Shown here in pieces: positions 8,006 to 18,417 of a stretch of DNA of 36,150 nucleotides; position 1 is the stretch's first letter, and each line of letters begins with the position of its first letter. Both the position numbers and the translations under genes were made by a program. Below the pieces are notes generated by a model that ran no database searches, had not been told where the DNA came from, and was given only the letters and a program-made list of their open reading frames with translations. The DNA is from Candidatus Blautia faecipullorum (GTDB lineage: Bacteria > Bacillota > Clostridia > Lachnospirales > Lachnospiraceae): assembly GCA_019115125.1 (NCBI GenBank), contig DXEG01000066.1:1-36150 (forward strand), written 5' to 3'.

Positions 8006-11000
8006 TTATTCTGTGCGCAGCGCTGTCACAGGATCGCTCTTCGCCGCTTTTTTGGAGGGGATCAGACCTCCCAGCAGGGTAAGAAAAACACTGAGCACAA
8101 TAAGGACCGCCGCATATCCTGCCGGAAGCACCGCGTTGATATCCGTTCTTCCGGCTATGGAATGAATGATCTGGTTTCCCGGAACCAGAAGCAGCAGGGT
8201 AATCCCGATTCCCATGATCCCAGCGCAGAAGCCGATAATAAAGGTTTCGGCGTTGAATACTTGGGAAACATTCCTCTTCGAGGCTCCGATAGCTCTCAGG
8301 ATACCGATCTCCTTCTTTCGCTCAAGGACGCTGATATATGTGATCACGCCGATCATTATGGAAGATACTACCAGAGAAATCGCCACAAAGGCCACCAGAA
8401 CATAACTGATCACATTTACAATATCCGTCACAGAGGACATCAGAGCTCCCACCATATCTGTGTAGGTGATGGCCTTTTCCTCCTGACCGGAGGCCTCCAT
8501 GCGCTCATTATAATCATCAAGAATATTCAGGATTTTCTCTTTGCTCTCAAAATCCCTGGGATAAATAGAAATACTTCCCGGTTTATTCTTATCCGCATAT
8601 CCCAGCTTCCTGAGATTGTTCTCGTAGGCGGCGTCCTCGTCTGACATCATGGAAGTCAGAAGCTCTGTCAGCTCGTCCTGATCCATATTGATCTGGATCG
8701 CGTCCATAAACGCGTCTTCGTCAATATGGAAGGCATTTTCCATATTGGAGCCCATCTGTCCCAGCGCCTGCCGGATAGCGTCCGACATCCCGGCGCCGAT
8801 CTGCCCTGCGGCCTGCTCCATGGCGTCCCCGATCTGTTTCCCCATTTGTCTCATCATCTCTTCCATAGCGGAGCTCATCTGTTTTTCCACCTGGGAACGG
8901 ATATTCTCCCCCTCGTCCTCCAGGATCCCTGAAAGCTCTCTGGAAGCTGCGTCCAGATCCACAGACTTCGCGATATTTTCATAAAGCCGCTGTTTCCCCG
9001 CATCTGACTTCAGATAATCCAGATACGCCTGCCCCACAGCCTCCGCGCCCGGCAGCACGTTTTGGGCGGCGTATTCCTGATAGCCGGCCAGAAGCGCGGC
9101 AAATATCTTCTGGATCTGCTCTGGCTGGATCTGAATATCGATACTGTCCCGGATCACAGCCTCTGCCTGGGACGCCAGCCACTGCTGCACTTCCGGAAGC
9201 TGCAGATAGGCTATGATCGTCTCCACACTGGATTCTTCTATATTATTTTCCTTCGCGTAGATCTGATAATCTGTCACAAGCTGGGCCGCAATACCCCAAA
9301 GCTGTTCTGTGGGAACGGAAACACTGGTATTGGATGCAATGATTTCTTTGATCCCTTCCTGCAGAATATTCTTTGCCTCCTCTGTTTCCAGATAATCCTG
9401 AAAGCTCTGGGAAGGATCCTGGATACCTGCGGCTGAATCCCCCGGCAGACTCTCCTGAAAGCCCTGTATCATATCCTTGGTCATTGCCTGAAGCTCTTCT
9501 GCTGAAATTTCCAGATCGATCCGTTTGCTGAGATCCTCCGCCTGCTGCTTCAGCCTGTCCGCTGTCTCCGGCAGCATAGCTTCAAAGTCAAAATCCATCA
9601 TTCCGCTGAGATCCATCCGGCTTCCATCCATCTGAAAGGCACCCTCCAAAGCGGAGGTGTCCATAGTCAGTCCGGAAAGGCCCGAAAGATCAAGAGAAGA
9701 AAAGGCGTCCTCATCCATCTGAAAAGCCTCCGTCATAGCGTCCCCGTCCACACTGAACAGCGAGGATACGTCAAATTCCTGTTCGTCCTCCTCCTCTCCG
9801 AACTCTTTTCCGCTGAATACATTGATATTTTTATTCTGGAGCTGGTTTTTCACGATCCGGCTCTCCGCCGCCGACTCGATCACATGCCCCGTCAGCTCCG
9901 GCGTATACCCGATACCACTGGACAGCATGGCGATATCCGTACCCTCTGAAGGCTTAACGATCCCCACGATGGTCAGATTCTCGCCCCTGCTTACGATCTC
10001 CGCCATATAATCGTCATCAGAGGATTTGTCCGTCCAGACATTGTATTCGTCGTCATACTCATAGCAGTCCGCGCTGTTGATGAGCTTGAACTGAATACCC
10101 AGGATCTCGTCATAGGAATAGGGCCGGATATCCTCCGGAGTATCCACGTTCTCTTCCTCCGCGAACTGCCTCACCATCCGGTCCAGCTCTGCCCCGTCCC
10201 GAAGCCCCAGCGTATAGAGCATCAGGTCGCTGATGTTGCCGTTCGATGTGAGGATCAGCACACATTCGTTATATTCCCGGGGCCAGCGCCCCGCCATCAC
10301 ATCATACTGTTCCTTATAGAGTCCCTCATCCGCCGGCATCTCATAAAACATATCTGTGTTCATACTCATAGACATCAGACTGTTGCTGCTCTGTCCGGAT
10401 CCCAGTCCCAGCACGGAAAAGGATCGGTCCGGATTCACCTGCCGGATACCGTCTTTATTCTCCAGAAAGATCCGGGGAGACACATTATAGCTGTATTCTA
10501 CGGAATTGCTGTATTCTTCGACGCCGCTTTCTCCGCTGTCCAGAAAGGTTTTCAGCGATTCCAGATCATTGGAGTCCATCTTGGAAAACATATTGGTCAC
10601 CATCTCATTGACCCCGATCTCTTCCTGGCCGCCCGCGGCGGAACCATTGGCGGCGTCAATCATCATAGACGTCAGATCCACCCCGGTGCTGCTGATCTCC
10701 AGAGGGTATTCAGAGAGCGTATCCTCCTCCACCGACTGGATATACTCATTGACGCCGGTAGACAGAGAAAGGATCAGTGCGATACCAATGATCCCGATAG
10801 ATCCCGCAAAAGATGTGAGGATCGTTCTGGCTTTTTTTGTTCTTAAATTATGAAAGCTTAAGGACAGAGCCGTAAGGAATGACATAGAGGATTTTCCCAT
10901 GTTTTTGTGCCGGGGTTCCTCAAGTACAGACTCATCCACCTCAAAAGGCATGGAATCCGAACGGATCCTGCCGTCCCTAAGGTTCACGATCCGGGTGGCG

Positions 11001-11617
11001 TACTGCTCCGCCAGCTCCGGATTATGGGTCACCATCACCACCAGACGCTCCCTGGCAACCTCCTTCAGAAGCTCCATCACCTGCACGCTGGTATCGCTGT
11101 CCAGGGCTCCGGTGGGCTCGTCGGCCAGAAGAATTTCCGGATCGTTCACCAGAGCTCTGGCAATGGCTACCCTCTGCATCTGTCCTCCTGACATCTGGTT
11201 TGGCTTCTTATGGAGCTGATCGCCCAGGCCAACCTGCTCCAAAGCCTTTTTCGCCCGCTGTCTCCGTTCACTTTTTGAGATCCCCGAAATGGTCAGAGCC
11301 AGCTCCACATTAGACAAAACCGTCTGATGAGGGATCAGATTATAGCTCTGAAATACGAAGCCTATCGTATGATTTCGGTAGGAATCCCAGTCTCTGTCCT
11401 TATACCTTTTGGTGGAAATGCCGTTAATGATCAGGTCTCCGCTGTCATACCTGTCCAGCCCTCCGATAATATTCAGAAGCGTGGTCTTTCCGGAGCCGCT
11501 GGGACCTAAAATCGCCACAAATTCGTTTTCACGGAGATTCAGGCTCACTCCGTCAAGAGCCTTCTGTACCAGATTTCCGGTTTTGTACTCTTTATATATC
11601 TGCTTGATCTGAAGCAT
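8006..11617 (-). CDS. MacB/FtsX-type ABC transporter, fused ATPase-permease with giant extracellular domain
   Basis: A 1203-residue protein with the start set at 11617, where a GGGAG site precedes the ATG; an ORF extension to 11746 overlaps promoter DNA. Residues 1-225 are a LolD/MacB-like ATPase: Walker A GPSGSGKT (38-45), Q90, signature MSGGQ (142-146), Walker B ILLADEP (162-168), H198. TM1 is at ~265-288 and TM2-4 at ~1070-1095, ~1126-1146 and ~1166-1186, with the FtsX motif [16 protein letters not shown] after TM2. About 780 residues between TM1 and TM2 should be extracellular. They include ~3.5 degenerate ~62-residue repeats (690-904) and a Met/Gln-rich amphipathic helix (905-960). The class works as a mechanotransmitter or exporter rather than an importer. 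No regulator or accessory gene adjoins it, so the role is unknown. Confidence 0.88.
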   Translation of the reverse strand: MLQIKQIYKEYKTGNLVQKALDGVSLNLRENEFVAILGPSGSGKTTLLNIIGGLDRYDSGDLIINGISTKRYKDRDWDSYRNHTIGFVFQSYNLIPHQTVLSNVELALTISGISKSERRQRAKKALEQVGLGDQLHKKPNQMSGGQMQRVAIARALVNDPEILLADEPTGALDSDTSVQVMELLKEVARERLVVMVTHNPELAEQYATRIVNLRDGRIRSDSMPFEVDESVLEEPRHKNMGKSSMSFLTALSLSFHNLRTKKARTILTSFAGSIGIIGIALILSLSTGVNEYIQSVEEDTLSEYPLEISSTGVDLTSMMIDAANGSAAGGQEEIGVNEMVTNMFSKMDSNDLESLKTFLDSGESGVEEYSNSVEYSYNVSPRIFLENKDGIRQVNPDRSFSVLGLGSGQSSNSLMSMSMNTDMFYEMPADEGLYKEQYDVMAGRWPREYNECVLILTSNGNISDLMLYTLGLRDGAELDRMVRQFAEEENVDTPEDIRPYSYDEILGIQFKLINSADCYEYDDEYNVWTDKSSDDDYMAEIVSRGENLTIVGIVKPSEGTDIAMLSSGIGYTPELTGHVIESAAESRIVKNQLQNKNINVFSGKEFGEEEDEQEFDVSSLFSVDGDAMTEAFQMDEDAFSSLDLSGLSGLTMDTSALEGAFQMDGSRMDLSGMMDFDFEAMLPETADRLKQQAEDLSKRIDLEISAEELQAMTKDMIQGFQESLPGDSAAGIQDPSQSFQDYLETEEAKNILQEGIKEIIASNTSVSVPTEQLWGIAAQLVTDYQIYAKENNIEESSVETIIAYLQLPEVQQWLASQAEAVIRDSIDIQIQPEQIQKIFAALLAGYQEYAAQNVLPGAEAVGQAYLDYLKSDAGKQRLYENIAKSVDLDAASRELSGILEDEGENIRSQVEKQMSSAMEEMMRQMGKQIGDAMEQAAGQIGAGMSDAIRQALGQMGSNMENAFHIDEDAFMDAIQINMDQDELTELLTSMMSDEDAAYENNLRKLGYADKNKPGSISIYPRDFESKEKILNILDDYNERMEASGQEEKAITYTDMVGALMSSVTDIVNVISYVLVAFVAISLVVSSIMIGVITYISVLERKKEIGILRAIGASKRNVSQVFNAETFIIGFCAGIMGIGITLLLLVPGNQIIHSIAGRTDINAVLPAGYAAVLIVLSVFLTLLGGLIPSKKAAKSDPVTALRTE

Positions 11618-11678
11618 AAATGATTTCTCCCTTTCACATGATGTCCGCACTGTCTGCAGCTTCAGGACTGTCTTTACT

Positions 11679-11687
11679 ATTCTAGCA
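11679..11687 (-). promoter_or_regulatory. Candidate extended -10 promoter of the ABC gene
   Basis: On the minus strand TGC-TAGAAT forms an extended -10 element about 60 bp upstream of the chosen start; no clear -35 is visible. Its position inside the longer possible reading frame argues for the start at 11617. Confidence 0.4.
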
Positions 11688-11784
11688 CATATATCACAAT
11701 TTTTCCATGACAGAAGAAGTCGAAAGTATGAAAAAAATATAAACAACAGCCTGTATTCTTTTGTCAGTTGTCTTCAGCAACGCA

Positions 11785-11828
11785 GAAAACCCTCCGCCCA
11801 CCGGAGATTCATCCGGGTGCGGAGGGTC
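11785..11828 (-). terminator. Terminator of pgi
   Basis: A GC-rich hairpin (CCCTCCGC arms with further CCCGG/CCGG pairing inside, 11790-11826), followed on the minus strand by TTTTC, lies just after the pgi stop codon. Confidence 0.8.
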
Positions 11829-11844
11829 TGAGTTCTTTTATTTG

Positions 11845-13425
11845 TCAGATGTTTAAAAGATCGCTGTATACCTTCAGGGCGCCGTCTGTCTCGTGAGCAA
11901 GAACACGCTTCGCAAGGACCTTTCCAAGCTGTACGCCTTCCTGGTCAAAGCTGTTCAGATTCCACAGGAAGCCCTGGAACATTACTTTATTTTCGAAGTG
12001 AGCGAGGAGAGCTCCCAGAGAACGCGGGTTCACCTGATCTCCGATAATAATACTGGAGGGACGTCCGCCTTCAAAGTTCTTGTTGCGGTTCTCGTCCGCT
12101 TTGCCGCAGGCAAAGGCCATGATCTGGGCGGCCACATTGGCGCAGAGCTTCTGCTGGCTGGTGCTTCCCTGGATCACAACGTCCGTATCCATCTGATTAT
12201 TCTTAAAGCCTACAAACTGCAGCGGCACAATATCGGTTCCCTGATGCAGGAGCTGATAGAAGGAATGCTGTCCGTTGGTTCCGGGCTCTCCGAAAATCAG
12301 CGGCCCTGTCACATAATCCACCGGCTCTCCGAAACGGTTCACAGACTTCCCGTTGGATTCCATATCCAACTGCTGCAGATGGGCCGGGAAGCGGTTCAGC
12401 GCCTGAGAGTACGGGAGAACTGCCGTGCTGGGGTATCCCAGTACGTTTCTCTCGTAAACGCCGATCAGAGCGTCCAGCATGTCCGGATTTTCCAGAACGT
12501 CCTTCTCCGCCGCAAGTTTATCCTCCTCTGCCGCGCCGTCCAGGAACTGAGCGAACACCTCTGGTCCGAAGGCCAGGGACAGTACCGCTCCGCCTACCGC
12601 GGAGGTGGAAGAATAACGGCCACCAATATAATCGTCCATGAAGAACGCCGCCAGATAATCATCGCTCTTCGCCAGAGGAGATGTCTCGCTTGTGACAGCG
12701 ATCATGTGTCTGGATGGATCCAGTCCTGCATTAGTGAGAGCGTCTTTTACAAAGGATTCATTGGTAAGCGTCTCCAGCGTGGTGCCTGATTTGGAAACCA
12801 GAACAAAAATAGACCGGGCCACGTCGATGGTATTCAAAACTCCGGCAGCGTCGTCCGGATCTACGTTGCTGATAAACTTCGCTTCCATCTTAAAGGTGTT
12901 GTTTTTCTTCGCCCAGTTTTCGAGAGCCAGATACATTGCCCGGGGGCCGAGGTCGCTTCCGCCGATACCGATCTGAACAACTGTGGTAAACTTCTCACCT
13001 GCCGCGTTGGTGATCTCTCCATTGTGAACCTTCCGGGCAAAATCAGCGATCTTGTTCTGCTGCTCCACATAGAAAGCACGTTTATCAACGCCGTCAGCCG
13101 TCACTGTGTCTCCAAGCTGTCCTCTGGTCAGATGATGGAGAACCAGTCTTTTCTCTCCCGTATTTATCATCTCACCGTTATAAAGCGCCTTGAATTTATC
13201 CGCAAGCTTGGCCTCCTCCGCCAGCTTTTTCAGCGCGGCCAGCACCTGATCGTCCACCTGCTTCGCGGCGTAATTAAAAGCCATGCCTTCCGCCATGGGA
13301 ACAGAGTAATTCTTCACACGCTCCGCTCCGTTCTCTCCGCTCATCACTTCCGGGAGATTTACTTTTTCCGCGTCAGAAAGTTCCTTATAGGAAGTAAGTG
13401 TATCTAAGTTGTTCCAGGTGATCAT
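11845..13425 (-). CDS. pgi: Glucose-6-phosphate isomerase
   Basis: A 526-residue enzyme interconverting glucose 6-phosphate and fructose 6-phosphate in glycolysis and gluconeogenesis. Visible signatures include IGIGGSDLGP (152-161), the phosphate-binding SKSGTT (211-216), ESNGK with catalytic E356, GQHSFYQLLHQGT with H387, and GVQLGKVLA with K502. The length and order match the long bacterial form. The start has a perfect AAGGAGG site. The gene is monocistronic: it has its own promoter and terminator and is divergent from the aminopeptidase P gene. Confidence 0.98.
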   Translation of the reverse strand: MITWNNLDTLTSYKELSDAEKVNLPEVMSGENGAERVKNYSVPMAEGMAFNYAAKQVDDQVLAALKKLAEEAKLADKFKALYNGEMINTGEKRLVLHHLTRGQLGDTVTADGVDKRAFYVEQQNKIADFARKVHNGEITNAAGEKFTTVVQIGIGGSDLGPRAMYLALENWAKKNNTFKMEAKFISNVDPDDAAGVLNTIDVARSIFVLVSKSGTTLETLTNESFVKDALTNAGLDPSRHMIAVTSETSPLAKSDDYLAAFFMDDYIGGRYSSTSAVGGAVLSLAFGPEVFAQFLDGAAEEDKLAAEKDVLENPDMLDALIGVYERNVLGYPSTAVLPYSQALNRFPAHLQQLDMESNGKSVNRFGEPVDYVTGPLIFGEPGTNGQHSFYQLLHQGTDIVPLQFVGFKNNQMDTDVVIQGSTSQQKLCANVAAQIMAFACGKADENRNKNFEGGRPSSIIIGDQVNPRSLGALLAHFENKVMFQGFLWNLNSFDQEGVQLGKVLAKRVLAHETDGALKVYSDLLNI

Positions 13426-13448
13426 GATTTGATTCCTCCTTAAATTTC

Positions 13449-13465
13449 ATCCGGCGCCGCCGGAT
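13449..13465 (-). other. Leader hairpin of pgi
   Basis: A perfect inverted repeat ATCCGGC-GCC-GCCGGAT lies in the pgi 5' untranslated region, about 14 bp upstream of the ribosome site. It may protect the mRNA or modulate translation; this is an inference. Confidence 0.45.
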
Positions 13466-13479
13466 CTTTCGTTAAATTG

Positions 13480-13508
13480 ATTATAATATCAAACGAAAGG
13501 AAATTCAA
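13480..13508 (-). promoter_or_regulatory. Promoter of pgi
   Basis: The minus strand carries TTGAAT (13503-13508), a 17-bp spacer and TATAAT (13480-13485), a near-consensus sigma-A promoter 55 bp upstream of the pgi start. Confidence 0.85.
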
Positions 13509-13534
13509 GGAAAACCATACAAAAGGGTTTTGTA

Positions 13535-13564
13535 TTGACACTGCCGTTTTATCAGTGGTATTTT
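13535..13564 (+). promoter_or_regulatory. Promoter of the aminopeptidase P gene
   Basis: TTGACA (13535-13540), an 18-bp spacer and TATTTT (13559-13564) lie on the plus strand, followed by an AGGAGG site at ~13584-13589. Because the promoter lies inside the longer possible reading frame, the true start must be downstream. Confidence 0.7.
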
Positions 13565-13599
13565 TTTATTATATATCAGAGACAGGAGGAAGCATCATC

Positions 13600-15444
13600 T
13601 TGACGAATATAAATCATTTTCAGCAGAAAAATCCCCCGTTTCAATCCGGAAACGCTGTACGCCCGCGGCTCGCGGCTCTGCGCGCCGTAATGAAAGACCG
13701 CGGCCTTGACGCATACTATGTCCCCACGGCGGATTATCATCTTTCTGAATATGTAGGGGAGCATTTCAAATTCCGCTCCTATCTCTCCGGTTTTACGGGC
13801 TCCGCCGGAACCCTGGCCGTCCTGGCCTCAAAGTCCGGTCTCTGGACAGACGGACGGTATTTTCTCCAGGCGGAAGAACAGCTTGAAGGGACCGGGATCG
13901 ATCTTTACCGGATGCAGCAGCCCGGAGTTCCTTCTATTGAGGAATTCTTCCTTTCCGAACTGCCTGAGGGAAGCCGGGTGGGCGTGGACGGGCGCACCGT
14001 CTCCGCCGCCGACGGCAAAAAAATGGCGGAGGCTCTGAAGAAAAGAAATCTGTTCCTGGATCCTGACGTCAGCCTGGCGGAGGAGGTATGGACAGACCGA
14101 CCTCCCCTTTCCTCTGAGAAAGTATGGCTCTACAGCGAATCATACGCCGGAAAACCGGCCTCAGAAAAGCTGGCGGAGCTCCGCCGGAGGATGAAGGACA
14201 AAGGGGCCGGAGCTCATGTGATCTGCGCCCTGGACGAGATCGCCTGGCTTTTCAATCTCCGTGGCTCGGACGTCAGCTATAATCCCGTTTTTCTCTCCTA
14301 TGCGGTGATCGAGGAAACGAGGGCTCATCTTTTTACAGACATAAGCCGTCTGGAACCGGAGGCAGCAGAAAGCCTTCATTCCCTTCATGTGGAGCTCCAT
14401 CCCTATGAAGAAATCTATGTCTTCGCGCAAAACTTCCCGGCGGGAACCAGAGTTCTGCTTTCTGAAAAAGCAGTGAATTACCGCCTGTATACCCTCCTTG
14501 AGAAATCAGGCGCCGTTCTTATTGACGGGGAGGATCCCGCTCTTGTTCTCAAAGCGGTAAAAAATGAGACAGAAATCCAAAATACCCGCCGGGCCCATAT
14601 CCGGGACGGGGTGGTGATGGTCCGGTTTATGAAATGGCTGAAAGAAAACGTGAGCAGCGGGAAGCTTACAGAAGCCGGGGCCGCCTCCTATCTGGATCAG
14701 CTCCGCCGGGACGCCCAGAACAGCCTTGGGCTGAGCTTTGAAACCATCAGCGGCTACGGCGCTCACGGCGCTATCGTACACTACTCCGTCACAGAGGAAA
14801 CTGATATTCCGCTGCAGCCCCATGGCCTTTACCTGGTGGATTCCGGCGGACAGTACCTGGAGGGAACCACGGATATCACCCGCACTTTTGCCCTCGGCCC
14901 TCTCACCGGGGAGGAAAAAGAGCACTTTTCCCTGGTGCTGCGCTGTATGCTGAATCTGATGTACGCGGTTTTCCCGGAAGGCGTCTGCTGCCACAACCTG
15001 GACGTCCTGGCCCGGGCTCCGCTCTGGGAGCATGGCCTGGATTTTCTTCATGGAACAGGGCACGGCGTGGGGCATCTGCTCAACGTCCACGAAGAGCCCA
15101 ACCGCTTTTTCTGGAAGCTCCGCGGAAATAATGAGCCTGTCCCGCTTGCGCCGGGCATGATCACCACCGACGAGCCAGGAGTTTATCTTGCCGGAAAGCA
15201 CGGGATCCGGCTGGAAAACGAGCTGCTCTGCCGGGAAAAGTTTGTGACGGACTATGGAAAATTCCTGGAATTTGAATCGCTCACCCTGGCTCCCATCGAC
15301 CTGGACGCCGTTGACGCTTCCCTCCTTACGGATCTTGACCGCCAAAGGCTGAACGCCTACCACAAGCGGGTATACGAGCTTCTCTCTCCCGAGCTTTCCG
15401 AGGACGAAAAAAAATGGCTCCTGAAATACACAAGAGAAATTTAA
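13600..15444 (+). CDS. Xaa-Pro aminopeptidase (aminopeptidase P, M24B family)
   Basis: A 614-residue cytoplasmic metallopeptidase removing N-terminal residues that precede proline. I place the start at a TTG (13600) preceded by AGGAGG; an in-frame ATG at 13477 lies upstream of the promoter. Two creatinase-like N-terminal domains (about 20-160 and 175-315) precede the pita-bread catalytic domain. All five dimetal ligands are present: D414 (YLVDSGGQY), D425 (GTTDITRTF), H488 (HGTGHGVGH), E525 (TTDEPGVY) and E539 (IRLENELL). The length fits the three-domain type found in clostridia and eukaryotes. It is followed by a pseudogene fragment and a bidirectional terminator. Confidence 0.95.
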   Translation: MTNINHFQQKNPPFQSGNAVRPRLAALRAVMKDRGLDAYYVPTADYHLSEYVGEHFKFRSYLSGFTGSAGTLAVLASKSGLWTDGRYFLQAEEQLEGTGIDLYRMQQPGVPSIEEFFLSELPEGSRVGVDGRTVSAADGKKMAEALKKRNLFLDPDVSLAEEVWTDRPPLSSEKVWLYSESYAGKPASEKLAELRRRMKDKGAGAHVICALDEIAWLFNLRGSDVSYNPVFLSYAVIEETRAHLFTDISRLEPEAAESLHSLHVELHPYEEIYVFAQNFPAGTRVLLSEKAVNYRLYTLLEKSGAVLIDGEDPALVLKAVKNETEIQNTRRAHIRDGVVMVRFMKWLKENVSSGKLTEAGAASYLDQLRRDAQNSLGLSFETISGYGAHGAIVHYSVTEETDIPLQPHGLYLVDSGGQYLEGTTDITRTFALGPLTGEEKEHFSLVLRCMLNLMYAVFPEGVCCHNLDVLARAPLWEHGLDFLHGTGHGVGHLLNVHEEPNRFFWKLRGNNEPVPLAPGMITTDEPGVYLAGKHGIRLENELLCREKFVTDYGKFLEFESLTLAPIDLDAVDASLLTDLDRQRLNAYHKRVYELLSPELSEDEKKWLLKYTREI

Positions 15445-15457
15445 AAACAGAAATAGA

Positions 15458-15559
15458 GACGCCATAGGGCTGGGACTGGATGAGATATGCTTTACCGATC
15501 ATGCGGATTATGGAATCAAGTACGATTGGGATGAGGGAAGAGATTATATTACAGTTTAA
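15458..15559 (+). pseudogene. Remnant of a PHP-type histidinol-phosphatase (HisJ/HisK-like)
   Basis: Starting 13 bp after the aminopeptidase stop codon, 33 codons read as IGLGLDEICFTDHADYGIKY, followed by a DWDEG stretch and a stop. This resembles the conserved N-terminal part of PHP-family histidinol-phosphatases (GLDEICFTDHxDYGIK, with the metal-binding H). There is no start codon, no ribosome site and no rest of the domain. It is best read as a leftover of a deleted gene, though the match is from memory of the family and not from a search. Confidence 0.55.
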
Positions 15560-15585
15560 TACAATTTGGAGTACTTTCCTGCAAT

Positions 15586-15632
15586 AAAAAAGGAATCCTC
15601 AGACTTTATCCGGTCCAAAGATTCCTTTTTTT
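15586..15632. terminator. Bidirectional terminator
   Basis: AAAAAAGGAATC and GATTCCTTTTTTT flank a 22-nt loop, giving a T-run on both strands. It can end both the aminopeptidase transcript and the convergent sugar-transporter operon. Confidence 0.85.
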
Positions 15633-15659
15633 GTCTTATGCAATCCGTAAATCACAGTC

Positions 15660-16844
15660 TTATTTCGCGATAAAGGATTTTCTCTTGCTCACTACGTCGA
15701 AGATTACGGCTGCAAGGAGCACGGCTCCCTTTACAACCTTCTGCATGTTCTGGTCAGTTCCCATGATACTCATGCCCTGGTTGATGATACCCATGAGCAC
15801 GGCTCCGACGATCACGCCGGGAATGGTTCCGGTTCCGCCGTACGCGGAAGCGCCGCCGATAAAGCAAGAGCCAATGGCGTCCATCTCATAGTTCTGTCCA
15901 TAGGTGGGCTGAGCGGAGGTCATACGGGCTACGGTCAGAAGTCCGGCAAGTCCCGCAAGGAAGCCCATATTGGTATAAGCGATAAAGTATACACGGTTTG
16001 TATTGATGCCGGAAAGCTTGGTGGCCTTCTCATTGCCGCCTACCGCGTAGAAATGGCGTCCTACCGTGGTCTTGCTGGTGATATAGCCGTAAACGACTAC
16101 CACAAGGAGTACCCATACCAGAGAGGTGGGGATACCCTTGTACTGCGCCAGCTTGACGCTCACTGCCATGACAACCGCTACAATGAGGATCATTTTCCCA
16201 TACATTGCCGCCGCATTGCCTGTATCATAGCCGTTTTTCTTCCGGTTCAGATAGGAACGCATGGTGAGAACCACAAAAATCACACTGGCAAGGACGCCTG
16301 CGGCCAGAGCCACACGGTTCAGTCCTTCTCCGCCGCCAAGGAAGTCGGGAATGTAACAGTTGGCGCCGCCTCCGAATAGCTTGACAAAGGTCTCCGACTT
16401 AATCGGAAGGGTCTTTCCTGCCAGAACCACGTTTGAAAGTCCGCGGAACATCAGCATGCCCGCCAAGGTAACGATAAAGGGAGGGATCCGCACATAAGCG
16501 ATCCAAAACGCCTGCCACGCGCCGATCAGAGCGCCAACCAGGAGGGCCAGAATGATGGCGATCCCGTCCGGCAGATGCATATTTTCCATAAAGATCCCGC
16601 ATAACGCGCCCACAAAACATACCACCGAGCCAACGGAAAGGTCGATGTTTCCGCCTGTCAGGATACATAAAAGCATACCGGAGGCAAGAACAAACACATA
16701 AGCGTTCTGGGAAATCAGGTTATTGATATTCTGTGGAAGAAGGATCTTTCCCTGGGTTCCCCAGGTAAAAAACAGAGTCACCAGCACAAGCACGATGATC
16801 ATTGTATATTTTTGAAATCCTGCTTTTAATTTTTCTTTATCCAT
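15660..16844 (-). CDS. mmsB: Multiple-sugar ABC transporter permease (GguB/MmsB, XylH-like)
   Basis: A 394-residue polytopic inner-membrane permease with about ten hydrophobic segments. The family motifs NIDLSVGSVV near residue 65 and GRHFYAVGGNEKATKLSGIN near 265 are clear. It forms the channel of a sugar importer for pentoses or galactose-type sugars. It sits 3 bp after the ATPase gene, with an AAGGAGAG site, and is last in the operon binding protein-ATPase-permease. GguB-type members are ~390-400 residues, longer than RbsC (~320), which fits. The exact sugar cannot be told. Confidence 0.92.
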   Translation of the reverse strand: MDKEKLKAGFQKYTMIIVLVLVTLFFTWGTQGKILLPQNINNLISQNAYVFVLASGMLLCILTGGNIDLSVGSVVCFVGALCGIFMENMHLPDGIAIILALLVGALIGAWQAFWIAYVRIPPFIVTLAGMLMFRGLSNVVLAGKTLPIKSETFVKLFGGGANCYIPDFLGGGEGLNRVALAAGVLASVIFVVLTMRSYLNRKKNGYDTGNAAAMYGKMILIVAVVMAVSVKLAQYKGIPTSLVWVLLVVVVYGYITSKTTVGRHFYAVGGNEKATKLSGINTNRVYFIAYTNMGFLAGLAGLLTVARMTSAQPTYGQNYEMDAIGSCFIGGASAYGGTGTIPGVIVGAVLMGIINQGMSIMGTDQNMQKVVKGAVLLAAVIFDVVSKRKSFIAK

Positions 16845-16847
16845 TGT

Positions 16848-18386
16848 TTACTCTCCTTTGCTTGACTTGAGGATACATGCCATGATCTTTTCCTGAGACG
16901 CTTCCTCCGCGCCCAGCTCTCCCGCGATCTTTCCCTCGTTCATGACATAGATCCGGTCGGACATTCCCAATATCTCCGGAAGCTCCGAGGAGATCATGAC
17001 GACAGATTTGCCCGCAGCCGCCAGGTCGTTGATAATACAGTATATCTCATACTTCGCTCCCACGTCGATACCTCTGGTGGGCTCGTCCAGGATCAGGATA
17101 TCCGGGTCGGCGAACATCCATTTTGCCAGCAATACTTTCTGCTGGTTTCCGCCGCTGAGATTTCCTACGTTCTGCTCCACAGTGGGACATTTCGTCTTCA
17201 GCTTGCCTCTGTACTCCTCCGCCACAGCATATTCCTTATCCGGATTGATCACCCCGTTGCTGCTGACGCCCTTGAGATTGGCAAGACTTGTGTTGATCTT
17301 GATAGAATTGCTCAGGATCAGACCGTCGCCCTTTCTGTCCTCCGTCACATAAGCCAGCTTGTGTTCAATGGCGTCCCGCACGTTCTTCAGATGAACCTCT
17401 TTTCCATTAAGAATGAGCTGTCCGCTGATGTTGGCGCCGTAGCTTCTGCCGAACACACTCATGGCAAGCTCGGTACGCCCCGCGCCCATAAGGCCTGAGA
17501 TTCCCACAACCTCGCCCTTACGTACTTTAATGGATACGTTGTCTACCACTTTTCGCTCATTGTAAAGAGGATGGTATACCGTCCAGTTTTTGACCTCCAT
17601 GTTTACGTCCCCGATCTTCACGTCATGGCGCTTGGGGAAACGATCCGCGATCTCGCGGCCTACCATGCCCCTGATGATGCGGTCCTCGGAAAAATCGTCC
17701 ACGCCCTTGGTAAGGGTTTCAATAGTAGATCCATCGCGGATGACAGTGATCTTATCCGCAACGTAGGAAACCTCATTCAGCTTATGAGAGATGATGATGG
17801 AGGTCATACCCTCCTCCTTCAGCTTCAGCATCAGGTCAAGAAGAGCCTTGGAATCCGATTCATTCAAAGATGAGGTAGGCTCGTCCAGGATCAGAAGCTT
17901 CGCCTTCTTTGCCAGCGCCTTTGCGATCTCCACCAGCTGCTGCTTGCCTACTCCGATGTCCTTGATATAGGTTCTGGCCGGCTCTGTCAGGCCAACCTGC
18001 TTTATGTATTTCTCCGCCATCCCATAGGTTTCATCCCAGTTGATGGCAAAGCTTTTTCCCCGTTCGTTTCCCAGGAACATGTTTTCCCCGATAGTCATAT
18101 AAGGGATCAGGGCAAGCTCCTGGTGAATGATCACTATGCCCTTTGCCTCGCTGTCCTTAATATCGTGGAAGTTGCAGATTTCCCCATTATAGATGATATC
18201 GCCTTCGTAGGTTCCATGGGGATATACACCGGAAAGAACATTCATCAGTGTGGACTTTCCCGCGCCGTTTTCTCCTACAAGGGCGTGGATCTCTCCCTCC
18301 TCCACCTTGAGGTTCACGTTGTCGAGCGCCTTCACACCGGGAAATGTTTTGGTGATATTTTTCATTTCCAGCAGTATCTTTGCCAA
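16848..18386 (-). CDS. mmsA: Multiple-sugar ABC transporter ATP-binding protein (GguA/MmsA, XylG-like)
   Basis: A 512-residue ATPase with two fused nucleotide-binding domains, as in RbsA, XylG and MglA. Domain 1 has Walker [10 protein letters not shown] (38-46), a degenerate signature near [14 protein letters not shown], and [11 protein letters not shown]. Domain 2 has a degenerate Walker A ([10 protein letters not shown]), signature [14 protein letters not shown] and [14 protein letters not shown]. The start codon is TTG (18384-18386) with GGGAGG 6 nt upstream; the next ATG (residue 8) would cut into the first strand. It energises import through the adjacent permease. Confidence 0.93.
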   Translation of the reverse strand: MAKILLEMKNITKTFPGVKALDNVNLKVEEGEIHALVGENGAGKSTLMNVLSGVYPHGTYEGDIIYNGEICNFHDIKDSEAKGIVIIHQELALIPYMTIGENMFLGNERGKSFAINWDETYGMAEKYIKQVGLTEPARTYIKDIGVGKQQLVEIAKALAKKAKLLILDEPTSSLNESDSKALLDLMLKLKEEGMTSIIISHKLNEVSYVADKITVIRDGSTIETLTKGVDDFSEDRIIRGMVGREIADRFPKRHDVKIGDVNMEVKNWTVYHPLYNERKVVDNVSIKVRKGEVVGISGLMGAGRTELAMSVFGRSYGANISGQLILNGKEVHLKNVRDAIEHKLAYVTEDRKGDGLILSNSIKINTSLANLKGVSSNGVINPDKEYAVAEEYRGKLKTKCPTVEQNVGNLSGGNQQKVLLAKWMFADPDILILDEPTRGIDVGAKYEIYCIINDLAAAGKSVVMISSELPEILGMSDRIYVMNEGKIAGELGAEEASQEKIMACILKSSKGE

Positions 18387-18417
18387 AATTCTCCCTCCCT
18401 GTCTCTAAATTTCCGGC

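Noticed and set aside
11618-11746. N-terminal extension of the ABC ATPase-permease
   Set aside because: It lies before the ATPase domain, contains a promoter-like extended -10 and is not needed for the fold; the ATG at 11617 has a good ribosome site.
11893-12789. A 298-codon plus-strand frame inside pgi
   Set aside because: pgi has every catalytic motif and its own promoter and terminator; the frame is a shadow.
13477-13599. Upstream start for the aminopeptidase
   Set aside because: The extra 41 codons cover the promoter (TTGACA...TATTTT) and lack a ribosome site, whereas the TTG at 13600 follows AGGAGG.
14506-15465. A 319-codon minus-strand open frame opposite aminopeptidase P
   Set aside because: The plus-strand gene keeps all five metal ligands; the opposite frame has no family motif.
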